A DNA stretch of 64,000 bases from Lonicera japonica (lineage: Eukaryota > Streptophyta > Magnoliopsida > Dipsacales > Caprifoliaceae). The DNA lies in NCBI GenBank assembly GCA_021464415.1, contig CM038471.1:12460373-12524372 (forward strand). The letters are read 5' to 3'. The notes below the pieces were generated by a model that saw only the letters and a program-made list of their open reading frames with translations, ran no database searches and was not told where the DNA came from. The translations under genes were made by a program, and so were the position numbers. Shown piece after piece: positions 11,247 through 22,900 of the stretch (position 1 is its first letter; every line of letters starts with the position of its first letter).

Positions 11247-12357
11247 GGGGCCCTTTGGTTGCTCTCAATTGTAAATTAGCTCATTTAAAATAGACTAATT
11301 GACAATGAGATTAGCAATATGCTATTTGGTTGTAGTAATTAACTAATTTAAAATTAGAAGATTTAAGTTAATTTATAAAGTTGTGAATTAACTCATTTCA
11401 GCCCCAACTCAAAATACGTACATTCCATTACTCCTTTATTCAAAGAATTCATAGTTTAATTTCAATATCTAAAATGTAGTGCATGTAAATAGACAGTAAT
11501 AAAATGTATAGCTTTGATTTTGTTAAATGCACGCTTTAGTATATTGAATTACGTATTTATATTAAAATTATGAAAAGAAAAATAATATAAATTTAATAAA
11601 ATTATATTTTTTTCTCTTTTATCAAATGACTTGGACTGCTTTACTACTAATATGCACCCGTTGACATAATTTAAAGGATTAACAGTTTGGTGCTTTCTGT
11701 AGGAAGGACATGATAATTTTGTGAAAAGAATCAGAATCGCCAGTTTGTTTTACTAAACAAACAAAAGATAGCGTAAAAGAGGAGCATTTATAAAGTAAAA
11801 GACCTTTTAAACACAATTGATGTGAAACTAGTTGATTCCAAAGCTCGGAGATTAAGTTACAAATCTGGAAGGTGTTAGGCACCCAATTTACCTTTCCAGT
11901 ATGGAAAATAGGGTTTTTTCGCCCAAATTATCACTTTTGGTGTGTTTAATTGCCAAAATTTTCTAAGTGGTCAACTTCCATCTTTTGGCAATCATGAGCT
12001 CATTTTCCACTAAAGCCTTGGAAATATTTTCTTGGGGGGGGGGGGGGGGGATGTTTTTATTTTCTAAGCTAAGTTGCACAAATTTCAAGAGAAAGTTTTA
12101 CCCATTTTCTATATTAAAAATGGCATAACTTAAATTAAAAATTAAAAATATAATAAAAATTTAATATTTAAATAATTGTCTCTACATTAAAAAATAAGAT
12201 CAATAATGAAAAAGTACAATATTTTTCGGGTAGAAAATTAAGGCAATCAAACACTTGTAATTGAGATTTTTCATGCAACTCAATTCTATGCAATTCAATT
12301 GCCTATAACTTATTTTCTTTCCATACAAATTTCATACTTGCAATCAAACTCACCCTA
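11247..12357. mobile_element. possible degenerate TIR element
   Basis: The left boundary GGGGCCCTTTGGTTGC and the reverse complement of the right boundary, TTAGGGTGAGTTTGATTGC, are weakly similar and resemble termini of plant hAT-type MITEs. The interior is AT-rich and contains a 17-base G run at 12034-12050. No clean target duplication was found, so the call is tentative. Confidence 0.3.
12034..12050. repeat. 17-base G run
   Basis: An uninterrupted G homopolymer in AT-rich DNA. It could form quadruplex structures, and its length may also be unreliable because of sequencing error. Confidence 0.85.
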
Positions 12358-14130
12358 ACTTCTTTTTAAAAAACTAAAAATTATTAAAATTTGCATATTT
12401 GAAATATAATTATCAATACCTATAAAATTAAATTCATTATGATTATAACCCACTTTTCTCTCTATAAACATATTTTTTCTTCATATAACTTACATTCAAA
12501 TCACTTTACACAAGTTATTTGTTTCAAATGCAGTTCCAACCTAATTCTTCATTTAGTTTAAATATATAAAAAGATATATGTTTTTATTTAATCTTTTACA
12601 AACTTAAATATTTTGTTATTTTTATTTTTATTTTTAAAAAAAAACACACATTACTTTTGTAAACTAATGTTACTATCAATGGTACCATTTGTTTATAATT
12701 AAAACTTTAGAAATATATAATGTTATTGGAATAATAAAGGGATGCATTAAATTTTTTACATATCTATTCTTGCATATATTGGTGAATGATTAGAGATGAC
12801 AAATTAACCCAAACCGACCTTAATGAGGTGACAAAGCGAGTTCGAAATTAAGCATATCATAAATGTGGGCAAATTCGAGTTTTTTAATTAAAAACACCAA
12901 AATCTGGTCCGGGTCGAATATATCATTTGGTATCTCGAGTTCGGCTTTAGTAAACTCCCTCGCGCGCTTGAAATTAAGTAGGTTGCGCATACAGTTTTAT
13001 GATTGTTTAGGTATATTTTGCTCAATCTCACTATTTTTTAATTGTTAATTTTTTGTTTACGTTGTCGTGCCGTTCGACACAGGAATACCTAGTAAAAAAA
13101 TAAAAAGGGGATTTTGGATTTTTGTAATTTAAACAAATTAATTGAAAACAATTTCAAAAAGAAATTAATATTTAAGAAAGATCTAACCCAAGGTGTAAGC
13201 TCATAATTGATTCATGAATTTATCATTAATGCAAAAATGAATCATTTATTCTTCACTAATTGGTTATAGTTATTGATACGATCTAATAACCAATCTCTCC
13301 TTATTTTATCGATAATCAAGGTATGACCATTAATTATTTCCCTAATCGATAAACAACCCTAGACAAGTTCTTAGGATTTAATTTACCGACATTATTAATA
13401 ATTAGAGAGACCCAATTCTAATAAATGGATACAAAAGAAGGATCCATTTAAACTAGATTATATATCCCCACAACATAAACCCTCGTCTATGTTATTTGAC
13501 CACTGATATTAGAACATCTAAACAATTACGGATTTAAATTTTCTAATTGTTATATTGTTATATCAATCAAAACAACGTGCACTTTGTATTTAATTAACAA
13601 ACAATAATATATTGAAACATATAAGATATATATTAATAGTAAAGAATAAAAGAGTAATAGAAATTAATTAGATCTCACAATTCTTGAAGAATTAAAACCT
13701 TGAACTGGAATAATAATTTAGCAATCTATAGAGCAAATGAGAAGAAACTAATGCATTGTGTGTCTTTTCTCCTAACTCTTATATAATATTTATAGACCTA
13801 AAACAAGAGAAACAATAAAAGTCTAATTCCTACTAAACAATATGAGTCCTAAAAGGAAATAAACTAAATATTATCTCCTAGTTAAAATAAGAGCCCTACT
13901 AAGGAAAGAAAGAAGCTATCAAAATAATAATAAAAACTAATTGAGTTCTTCCTCCAATCGGCCCCAAGAACACGCTAGAAACAGGGGCTAAATTTCGGAT
14001 ATTAGAACGGGCACACGCTTTATCAAAACAACACTTCTGTATTTTTCGACACAATTCTCAGCTTTTGCGTACCCAAGCTTTAAGCAAACTTATTCTTCTG
14101 AATTCTTTACCTTTTCCAACTCCAGCTTTC
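12358..14130. other. intergenic, repeat-like, no gene
   Basis: AT-rich sequence. The block 13170-13960 (AACCCAAGGTGTAAGC, ATCTCTCCTTATTTTATCGA, AAAAGAAGGATCCATTTAA) has the look of retrotransposon untranslated sequence, but no domain, LTR pair or boundary could be fixed. Confidence 0.25.
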
Positions 14131-14156
14131 TGTTGACGTTTAAAGAGAGAGATAAG

Positions 14157-15785
14157 TGTTGACCTTGAAGGTCTTAATCTTATTTTGATAATAACAATAA
14201 ATCAATCATGTGTAATTTAACATGTTCTTGATATAAGATTATAGATTTCTTATTTGGAAAATCAAGAATAGCATGATTGCTCAAAGGAAGTTTGACAAGG
14301 ATCATTCAATCAATATCCGATCAAGTCAACGAAGCATTGGACTAAAACCGATCTATCCGAATAAAGATCATTCTTCTACAAGCGTTGGACAAGACAAGAA
14401 GATCAATCTCATCACTCACAAGCTAGCAATGCATTTCATAAAGCATAAAATATCAAGAATTACATACTAAAGCTTCAAGGGAAAAGCTTCAAGTGAAGAA
14501 TCAATTTGAAGAAATAAATCGAAGCATTCGAAGACTCACCTATTCGGTAATTGAGTGTTTGCTTAGGATTAATGTAAAGTTTCTTAATTGATTGATTATA
14601 TAGCTCAAATATGAACTTACATCATTGTTAGATTGATCAAAATCAGTTTGAATCAAAAAAATTTTAAAACATCATTTTACAAAAATCAAGTTTCAAAATA
14701 AATTCATATTAATTTTAAATGATCATATTTTAAGCTCTAATAAAAATATGTATCTTAGAAACATATATTTGAGGTTCAGAAAAATCATTAGAATTTTATT
14801 TGAAACTAAATTGTTAAATTGCAAAAATATTTTTATTTTACATTTAAAATTCGCTCAATTTTTGCCCATTTTGATCTAACGATAAAATGGAGGCCTTCCC
14901 GAACTCCGAAAATATAGTTAGAAAAACATCTCCTGAAAATTTGACTAATATTTGAGCATGATCCAACTGTCAAATTGGGAGAAATTAACAAAACAAATTT
15001 GAATTTTTTTGTCAAAACTAGCTGTTGGAAAGTTTGAAAATGTACACCTTGGAGCCAAAACTTCTCTTAATCATCCCCAACGTCCATATGGTTTTGCAAG
15101 CTATAAATATGATGTCCTAGACATGTTTTAACACACTTGAATCATTCTACAAACTTATTTTACATATATACAAAGTTATTCAAGTATTCAATTCATTTTA
15201 TTGATCATATTCTTCATTTTTGAGTTATATATTTTGATCAATTTTGATATCTCTTAGTGTGAGCTTCATTTTTATTTTGTCATACACAAGAGAGATATTG
15301 TACATTGGTGTTTGTCACCAAAACTCATTTGAATCATAATTGTGAGAGGTGTATCTCATAGATTAGCAAGAGGGATTTTTTGTGAAAGTATTGAAAGTGT
15401 TTTCAATACTTGTGAGAGTGTGTGATAAGAATACACTTGTAGAGGTTTGATCTTCACCCGGAAGGAGATCGGTTATAGTAGAAATTCTCAGGGAACTAAC
15501 CGAGCGCGGAGTAGGGGGAACAAGCCGAACCGTGTGGACAAAAAATCTTCGATTTCAAATTGGTTCAATCTTTTTTACTCAATTTCTTTATTTATTTGTT
15601 ATATTAATTGATTGAAGTTGCTTATATTATTGCTTATTCTTGGGATTGATTATTTAATTGATTGTTTTACTTGATAAACTTATTTAACTAAGTTGTTTTA
15701 CTTAAATATTTTAAAAACGTTTTAATTCCGCATTAAGTTTTTAAAACCCTATTCACCCCCCCTCTAGGGTATTTTCCGACCTACA
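14157..15785 (+). mobile_element. solo LTR of a SIRE/Maximus-type Copia element, 5-bp target duplication
   Basis: It begins TGTTGACCTTGAAGGTCTTA and ends TTTTCCGACCTACA. The perfect 5-mer ATAAG abuts both ends (14152-14156 and 15786-15790). TGTT...ACA ends, the TATTTTGATAATAACAA start and the C-run before the end are typical of SIRE/Maximus LTRs. There is no internal domain on either side, so it is a solo LTR left by recombination between two LTRs. A TATA-type sequence (CTATAAATATG) lies at about 15102, consistent with an LTR promoter. It sits inside the Tork-like LTR. Confidence 0.9.
15100..15112 (+). promoter_or_regulatory. TATA box of the LTR promoter
   Basis: GCTATAAATATG lies about two thirds of the way along the solo LTR, where Copia LTR promoters usually lie. 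Transcription from it would read out rightwards. Function is inferred from position only. Confidence 0.45.
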
Positions 15786-16499
15786 ATAAGAATTATATTG
15801 TTAATTCTAAATTGATACAATGAGACCCTATTTATAGGGTTATGTAAAAAGGGAAAAAATGAAACATAATATAATAAGGAAACCTAATTAATTATAATAT
15901 ATTCTAATACTCCCCCTCAAGTTGGTGCATAAATATCGAGTATGCCCAACTTGCTGATCATCTTCGGAAAATATCTTATTTGAAACAGCCTTAGTGAGTA
16001 TATCGGCCAACTGATCTTCCGAGCGTATATGATGCACTGCAACTATCTTTTCGTCCAATTTCTCTTTAATGAAGAATAAGTATTTGCGTGGTTAGAGAGC
16101 TATGCATTTAAAAATTTCAGATTTTTAAATTCATATAAAAAAAAGTGTCATAATTTATATGAGTTTGCAACGAATTCGAACCATCAGGTTGAACATAGGA
16201 GGAAGGTGTTTTCGCCCTTCGTATAAGGTTTTATTTATTTTAGGACGTGGAATATTGTTATTGGGTATCCAATTATATATGCATATATGAATATGTTTTT
16301 GTGTAAAGGTTTCGGGAGCTTCAACATTTGACAACTTGTTTGGATGGATCCATAAAAATTGAAATAGCTAGTAAAGGTAACATCTATCCCTTTATATAAT
16401 ATTGCTTATTTTTAATTTGTTTCATAGTGTATCTTACTTCTTGATGTTTTAATTCCGTAACTTAATATGTCTGCTAAAAAATTAATTATAAGATCGTAA

Positions 16500-16745
16500 C
16501 TTAATATGTCTGCCAGGAAAATGCCTATTTTTCATTGTAGGCATTTTCAAACATATTATTTTGTAGGTATTTTCATATCCTTGATAATTTTGCAAGCATT
16601 TTAACTAACAAGTACAACATTTTATTTTGTAGGCATTTTTATAAAATATTATTTTGTAGGCATATTAATTTGTATACATTTTTTTATCATTGTTAATTTT
16701 GCAGGCATATTAATTAACAACTACAACATTTATTTTTTTAAACAT
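16500..16745 (+). repeat. short tandem repetition of TTTTGTAGGCATTTT-type units
   Basis: The words TTTTGTAGGCATTTT, TTTGCAAGCATTTTAACTAA and TTTGCAGGCATATTAATTAA recur. The block TAATTTTGC[A/G]GGCAT...ACAACATTTATTTT repeats after about 116 bp. Confidence 0.6.
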
Positions 16746-17989
16746 TTTTTAAGGACTCATATATATTTAAGTATTGAGTATTGTTTTATCGTTGGTCCGA
16801 ACGTAAGCATCCAAGTTGTTAAGTTTTTAATTTGTTTATTTATTTAGTTGACTTTATCGCTTTAAATTTTGAAAACTCCACTTTTTTGAAATTTGAAGTT
16901 TTGGAGTTTGAAATTTTTTGAATTTATTTTTCATTTGACTTTTTAAAATTATTCTTGTATTTATCGTCTTTGTTTTAATTTTTTTATTATTTATTTTTGA
17001 ATTTGTTTGAATTTATTATCTTTGACTTAATTAGGTATTTAATTTTATATTTAGTTTTTGGTGTTTATCTATACAAAGGTTAATTTTAGAATTCAACATA
17101 ATTAATTGAAATAATTAAATAATTTGTGTTTTCTCCTTAATTAAAAAGTTGTCCTTTAAATTAATCTCTTAAAAAAGTGTCCTTTATTGGAAAGAGAGTG
17201 ACATTTGTCTTTTTTTTTTAAAAAAAAAAACCCTAGTTTTAATGGCAATTTATGTTTTCTACATCTGCATCAAACAATATGTTTTCTTCTTTGACTTTTT
17301 CTAAAATGAATATGGCTATGAATGCTTTAAAAAGAAGAAAAGAACAATTAAATTCTTATTAATCAACTTATCAAAACAACCATCAGAATTACAACAATAT
17401 TTACAACAACCAACATATGAGTTTGATGAAGAAAATGATGTATATTTGATATTTTGAGAATGGTGGAAAGTACAGTAAAAACAATATCCTTTACCCTCCA
17501 TTATGGCCCGTGACTTACTAACAATTACTGTATTGTCAGAAGTTGTTTTTTTGTAGGTGGTAGAGTCGTATCGTATAAGAGGTGCAATCTTAACTGCTCC
17601 ACAACATAAGCACTCGATTATTTAAAAGATTGGAGCTTGACATTAACACGAATGCACGAAATTTGAAAGAGATAAAGAGTTGGCAAATGAAATTGTAATA
17701 TTATTACTTAGTAGGCTTGAATGGATAATTGGAAACTAATTGAAAAACTAGGAGATTAAGAGTTATTTTTTTTATTATGTAATTTTTCCTTAAATAGTTG
17801 AAAATTGCAAATGATAGATGGTAAATATATGCCAACCTATTTGGGATGTATTTATCCTATAATGATGCAACTTTTATCCGTATAATATTAATGTAAATTT
17901 TAATTATCATCAATGAAAGATATTTATCTTGCTTGCTTAAATTTTAATATTATTTAAATGCTATTGATTTTTTTTTCATGCTTTCCATT
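16746..17989. other. intergenic, no intact gene
   Basis: At 17290-17480 there are short open stretches on both strands with no recognisable domain. The rest is AT-rich. Confidence 0.3.
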
Positions 17990-18305
17990 TTTTATGTACA
18001 TTTTCCTTCACACTACGAGCTATGGAGATAGAGAATGGAGAGAATATAACTCTAGAGAGAGAGAAAGAAATTCTTATCTCTTAGTATCTATTACACATAT
18101 AATTAAGATATATATACAATTGGAGAAAGACAATATAAAACATTAAAGAGGAATCCTAGAGAATAAGTATGATGTTGTCTCCTAATGGAATCCCATTATA
18201 TTGGGATCCAATGTCTAACATCATCCAATCCTAACACTCCCCCTCAAGTTGGGGCATACACATTAATCTATGCCCAACTTGCCCAGTAAGTCGTAAAATG
18301 ACAAG
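17990..18305 (-). mobile_element. second Tork-like Copia 3' remnant
   Basis: On the minus strand a short polyprotein end (GKLGID, stop, CVCPNLRG) is followed by the polypurine tract CAACTTGAGGGGGAG and an LTR starting TGTTAGGATT at 18236. The LTR carries a TATATATATC tract and a CTCTCTCTCTAGAG region. Its far end could not be fixed and is placed near 17990. Less than 70 bp of internal sequence remains. Confidence 0.6.
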
Positions 18306-18744
18306 AAATAATAATAAACAGTGAAATGTATATGATATATTAATAATAAACTAGATATATAATTCACTTTAACTTGGTCACAATTTATTTATTAATTATA
18401 TATCTACTTTAACTAAGTTGTAAAGGTTCTTACAATGTATATAAACAGTGAGAAGCAATACTATCTATTTTTTTTAACAATTAAATTATACACTTAATTC
18501 TTGTGTGGATAGTTAATCCTATAAAAAGGAAAATAAAGAAAGTTTGCAGAAGTAGGCAAAAAAAAAAAATTTATTTACAAAAAGCTCGCTAAGCTTGGCC
18601 CAACTTGCAAATAGCCCGACTGAGTTCCTCATGTGCAGTTCATGAATAGCTAATTTGTTACCAGGTCCTCGCTTGTCCCGGCTTAGCCCAACCCTTAATA
18701 TCCTTTATGGGCAGTTTATGAGTAACAAATTTGTCATCAAGTTT

Positions 18745-19506
18745 AGGGATGTTTTCGGTTTCAGTCGGGGGTAGAGATTGAGATACCTCAAACCCTCTCC
18801 AAAGTTCATAGTTCGGTTTTGGTTTAGTTTGAATTTTGGTTTCCATACCTATGGAATCTAAATCGGTACCCTCTCTAAATTATTCGATTTTGGTTCGGTT
18901 CGGTCTCAGTTCGGTTTGACATGACAACCATGCCCTATCACCGAGTGAAGGCCAGTGTATAGAATCTATTAGACTTCAAAACTTGATAGCAATGTGACAA
19001 GTGTCTATGTCCTTGAATTGCAGCCAACATCATCCTATAATTCCCAATTTTGATCAATTTGCTGGCAATAAGTATATGTATCATTGATGGCCTTTTCTAG
19101 TAAAACCGAAACGGTCACATAGAAGAAATTCATACTAAATTAATTATTAAAAATTTAAATTCATTTTGATAGCCTTTTTGGTAGAACTAATGTTACTTGA
19201 GAGAAAGAGATAAATATAGACGCTCTGAGGTGAGGGTGAGCGGTGAAGAAAAGTACGAATAATTAGGGATTTTGTCTTTCAGAATTTCAAACGGTACCAT
19301 TTTACTATAGATTTTAAGTTAGCAAATTATTTTTTTTTAAAATTCGGTTTTTTCAGTTTCATTTGGGTGACCCGAAAACTGAACCCGAACCAACCCGAAT
19401 CAATCGATTTTGATTTTTAATTTTTTTTTTGGGTTTGAAAAATATTAGATCACACTGTATCGGTTCGATTCATTCATTTAATTTTTGAATTTCTGAAAAT
19501 ATTCCT
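18745..19506. mobile_element. TIR element, AGGGGTGTT family, copy 1
   Basis: The left part (GATGTTTTCGGTTTCAGTCG...TTCCATACCTATGGAATC...GATTTTGGTTCGGTTCGGT) and the right part (AATTCGGTTTTTTCAG...ATCGGTTCGATTCATT...TGAATTTCTGAAAATATTCCT) match the two ends of the better-preserved copy at 51833-52502. Termini are AGGGATGTT and, inverted, AGGAATATT. The flanking 10-mers match at only six positions, so this is an older copy. No coding capacity. Confidence 0.6.
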
Positions 19507-19837
19507 AATTAAGACTAGTCTAACTAGACCCGTATATTAGTCAAAACCCAATGAACATGAACCAAAAAATTTAGGAATATTTAAGGTTGGGCTGGTTACG
19601 CCCAGCCCGGCCCATTGACGAGCCCTATTTGAGACCCTCAAAGAAACGCAGCGGCCCGACAACAAGAAATACTCCCGAGTCTTGAGAATCAAAATTGAAC
19701 CTTGACCGGGTTCCAGAAAACAAGAACGAGGAAGATGAAGTAAGTAATTGGGTGGAGTAGTTTGCTGCGCTCTTTCTCCCTCGCAGTAAATCAAGTGATT
19801 CCGAGTAGGAGAAGGAGGGTAACAAGCTCTCTCTCTA
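19507..19837 (+). promoter_or_regulatory. probable promoter and 5' leader of the pseudouridine synthase gene
   Basis: This is a GC-richer stretch directly before the ATG of exon 1. It contains GGGCTGG...CAGCCCGGCCCA (about 19590-19614). The GGCCCA word at 19609 resembles the plant site II element that TCP factors bind in many translation and RNA-modification genes. An in-frame TAA shortly before the ATG and a CTCTCTCTCTA leader precede the start. Regulation is inferred from the motif only. Confidence 0.4.
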
Positions 19838-19914
19838 ATGGAGAATCAGGTTACCAGAAAGTTTTTCCATTATAACCACACTGATAATTGCAACTTCTAC
19901 AGGTGGACTGCTAG
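19838..19914 (+). CDS. pseudouridine synthase exon 1
   Basis: Encodes the first 25 residues (MENQVTRKFFHYNHTDNC...WTA) and two bases of the next codon, ending at AG|GTATGT. The next exon completes Arg and continues ESYQFMHTRPWQKV. Confidence 0.85.
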
Positions 19915-22900
19915 GTATGTATGTATATATATATGTATGTATTATTATTCCATTCCATTCCATTCATTAATGTAATTACATTAGCATCTATGTCTCTAGT
20001 TTAGTATCTTTTGGTTCAATTTAATTTAAATTGGGTATATTTCGATGGCTAAATGGTTGAATTTTTTTTCATGAAATTACAAGTGGCTGAAATGATTGTC
20101 TAAATTTCAATGAAGCAATATATCTGATTTTTATTATTCCAGTCATTCATTACTTTAATTATTGACAGAGCAATGTACAACTTTAGAAGCATACAATACA
20201 ACTTCTCAAAGCAGTGCATCTATGTGTCTATTTTAGTATCTTTTGGTTCAATTGCCCTCAATTGGGTCTATTCGAGGGCTAAATCATTGAATTTTTTTCA
20301 TGAGATTAGAAGTGGGTGAAATGATCTTCTAAAATTTTATTGAAGCAAAATGAAACATATATGAATTTACAGTCCATCCCCGTTAACTGCACAGGCATCG
20401 ACTCAAGAAGAATCCGTTTTAGGCTTATTGTTAGGGTGGTATGATTGCCAAAGTAATTATTTATATCGTGAGATCAATTTACTACTCAGAAGCACAAAGT
20501 ACAACTTTTCAAAGTAGTACTATGCTCTGTCAAAGAGAATATTATTTTGGCGAAGTTGCTGAAGATGGCATTCAAATACCAAAAGAGCTTCTCTCTCTAG
20601 AAGATGAAAAGTCGTCTTCCACTCCACCATCCTAACCTTCGTTTCCCCCATCCCTAACCTTCGTTTATCATCATCTTCTCCATTTCCAAGTTCTTTCGTC
20701 CACAGTCAAACCTAACCTCGTCAAACCCTAACATTGTCCCCACCGTCAAACCCTAACCCCTCAACTCGTCACCACAGATCATCAATAACCCAACCCTAAC
20801 CATCGTCTACCACCATCTTCGCCATCACCCATAAGTTCCGAGCATCACCTTCTTCATCCATACCAAAAAACGATCATCATCCTAACCATCGACCACCACC
20901 ATTTTCTTAAATACCAAAAGTCGACCATCTCTCTCCAGTAAACGACCATCACACTATCTAACGACCAACACCATTTTCTTCATCACCAGCAGTCGACCAT
21001 CATCACTGTTTAACACCATTTCTGTTATCACCTTTAAGTACCTATCATCATCATCTTCACCATCAACTAAAACAGAGCATAGAAGTCCAAGGGTCAAAAA
21101 CATGGACATTTCTATTGAATAGTGGGTCAATTCTGAGTTTCAGTAAGTTACTATGGCTCTTAACCAAAGCTTTGATTCTGTCTCATTGAAAATAGAACAG
21201 AAGTTTTTTCTATTGAAGATCGAAGAAAAGAAATCCAGAAGCATTCAAATTAGTGAAAGTCACAAAAGAGGAAGGAATGTCATTTCCTTAAGTTTTGAAG
21301 GGGCATTCTGGGTGGCTGTTCAACTGAAGGAAGCAGTTAAGGGGTTAGAAGAACATTCGTTTTTCAGGAAGAACAAGGTATTTGATCAAATCATTTGGGT
21401 CAATAAGCATAAAAATGGAAAGGGCCAATTCATGGAAATCTACAAGAACACGAACGGACAAGGGGAAAATATAGTGGTTCCATCAGGGCCAAATGGGAGG
21501 AAATGGATAGAGTTTGCAGGATACATTGAATTAATTCTGAATGGGGGTTGAAAGAAAGAAGGAAGAATGTCAACAGTCTTAATGTTCAAAAAAGAGGGTT
21601 CGGGAGGAAGAAAGATTTTGAATTGTACCAATATCCATGCAATAGCAATGGGGTCAAACAGGGTAAGGTACTACAAAGTACTACGTCATATGCCGATACA
21701 CTCAGGAAGAACATTATATACAGCAAAAAACAGAGTTTCAGATCCGTTCAGAGGAAAGGTATGGAGGAAGTAGAGAGATTACCAGAATTCAAGGAAGAAA
21801 AAGCATTTGTGTGCATTAGAGAGAAAGTAGAAGACGCCTGGAGTAGTATTGAATCAGCAATTAATGAGCTTTTCAAATGTAGAATCAGACTTAGACCTTT
21901 TCAGGCTGATAGGGCATTCTTTATTTGCTGTAATGATAAGGAGGTTAATTTATTTAGTAACAGAAATTTTGCTTTTCTTAGAGGATCAATTGCAGTGAGT
22001 TTTAGAAATTGGGAAGAGGATGAAGGTAGCAAGTGCAGAATGATTACTTTCACTGGGGGATGGGTATCGGTAGCAGGGTTACCAATTAGTATGTGGAATC
22101 AAAGCTATTTCGAACAGATTGCAGAATATTGTGGGGGATTATTGGAAATTCATCAAGATACATTGAGCATGAGAAATTGTTTTGAAGCAAAATTCAAGGC
22201 CAAGGGCAACCTAAGTGGTTTTATGCCAGCTGGTATACAGATCACAAGAAAAAGAAGTGTTTTTTCTTTGAAACTCAAGAATGCTTCGAAGCTGGAAATT
22301 GGGTTTAGAAGATTTATTCTCCAAAAACCGGTCACAGCAATGGATTTTGCGTATACGGGTGTTTGTGGAGACGAAAATGAGGTGGAGTATGAGGATATGG
22401 AGGAAGGGGGAGTAAATAATGAATGTTTGACTCGGAGTGTGAATGAAGATGTGGGGAAAATGAGGGAAGGAGTGGAGGATTTAGGAGAGCCAGAAGAGGA
22501 TGATTTAGATGGGAACTTGGCAGTATTAACGAGGGTTAGGCAGAAAATAGTGCAAAAGGAAAACCTGGATCCGATAGGAGTGGGAAGGATTTTTGATAGA
22601 ATAAAGAAAGACTTGGACCCCATTGACATGTGTGGAGTTAATCAGCAGATAATTAGAAATAACCACGCAGGTCTTCAAATCACAAAGTTTGAAAATCAAA
22701 GTGGAGTGAAATTGAATAAGCATAATAGAGTGTTGAAGTGGCTATCTAAGGGAAGTATAGAACTGAGAAGGTTAAGCTGGATTCCAAAATTATTCTCTTA
22801 CGAATTTGAGCACAGGAATAGGTTGAAAAAATTAATTCTCAGTTTTGAAGAAGAAGACACAACGGCAGTTCATGGTGATGAGAGGGTGGCTCCGTTTAGT

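Larger units (their letters stand above)
14131..16090 (-). mobile_element. Tork-like Copia 3' remnant split by a solo LTR
   Basis: On the minus strand, 16090 to 15911 reads as the end of a Copia polyprotein: an RNase H tail with SEDQLADILTKAV and TNLRGS, then the polypurine tract AACTTGAGGGGGAG. An LTR follows immediately, starting near 15909 (TATTAGAAT in place of TGTTAGAAT) and running to 15791. After the inserted SIRE-type LTR it resumes at 14156 and ends at 14131 in GTCAACA. The rest of the element upstream of 16090 is missing. Confidence 0.7.

Noticed and set aside
22153..22629. Minus-strand frame of 158 codons
   Set aside because: Lies opposite LINE ORF1 and has no recognisable domain.
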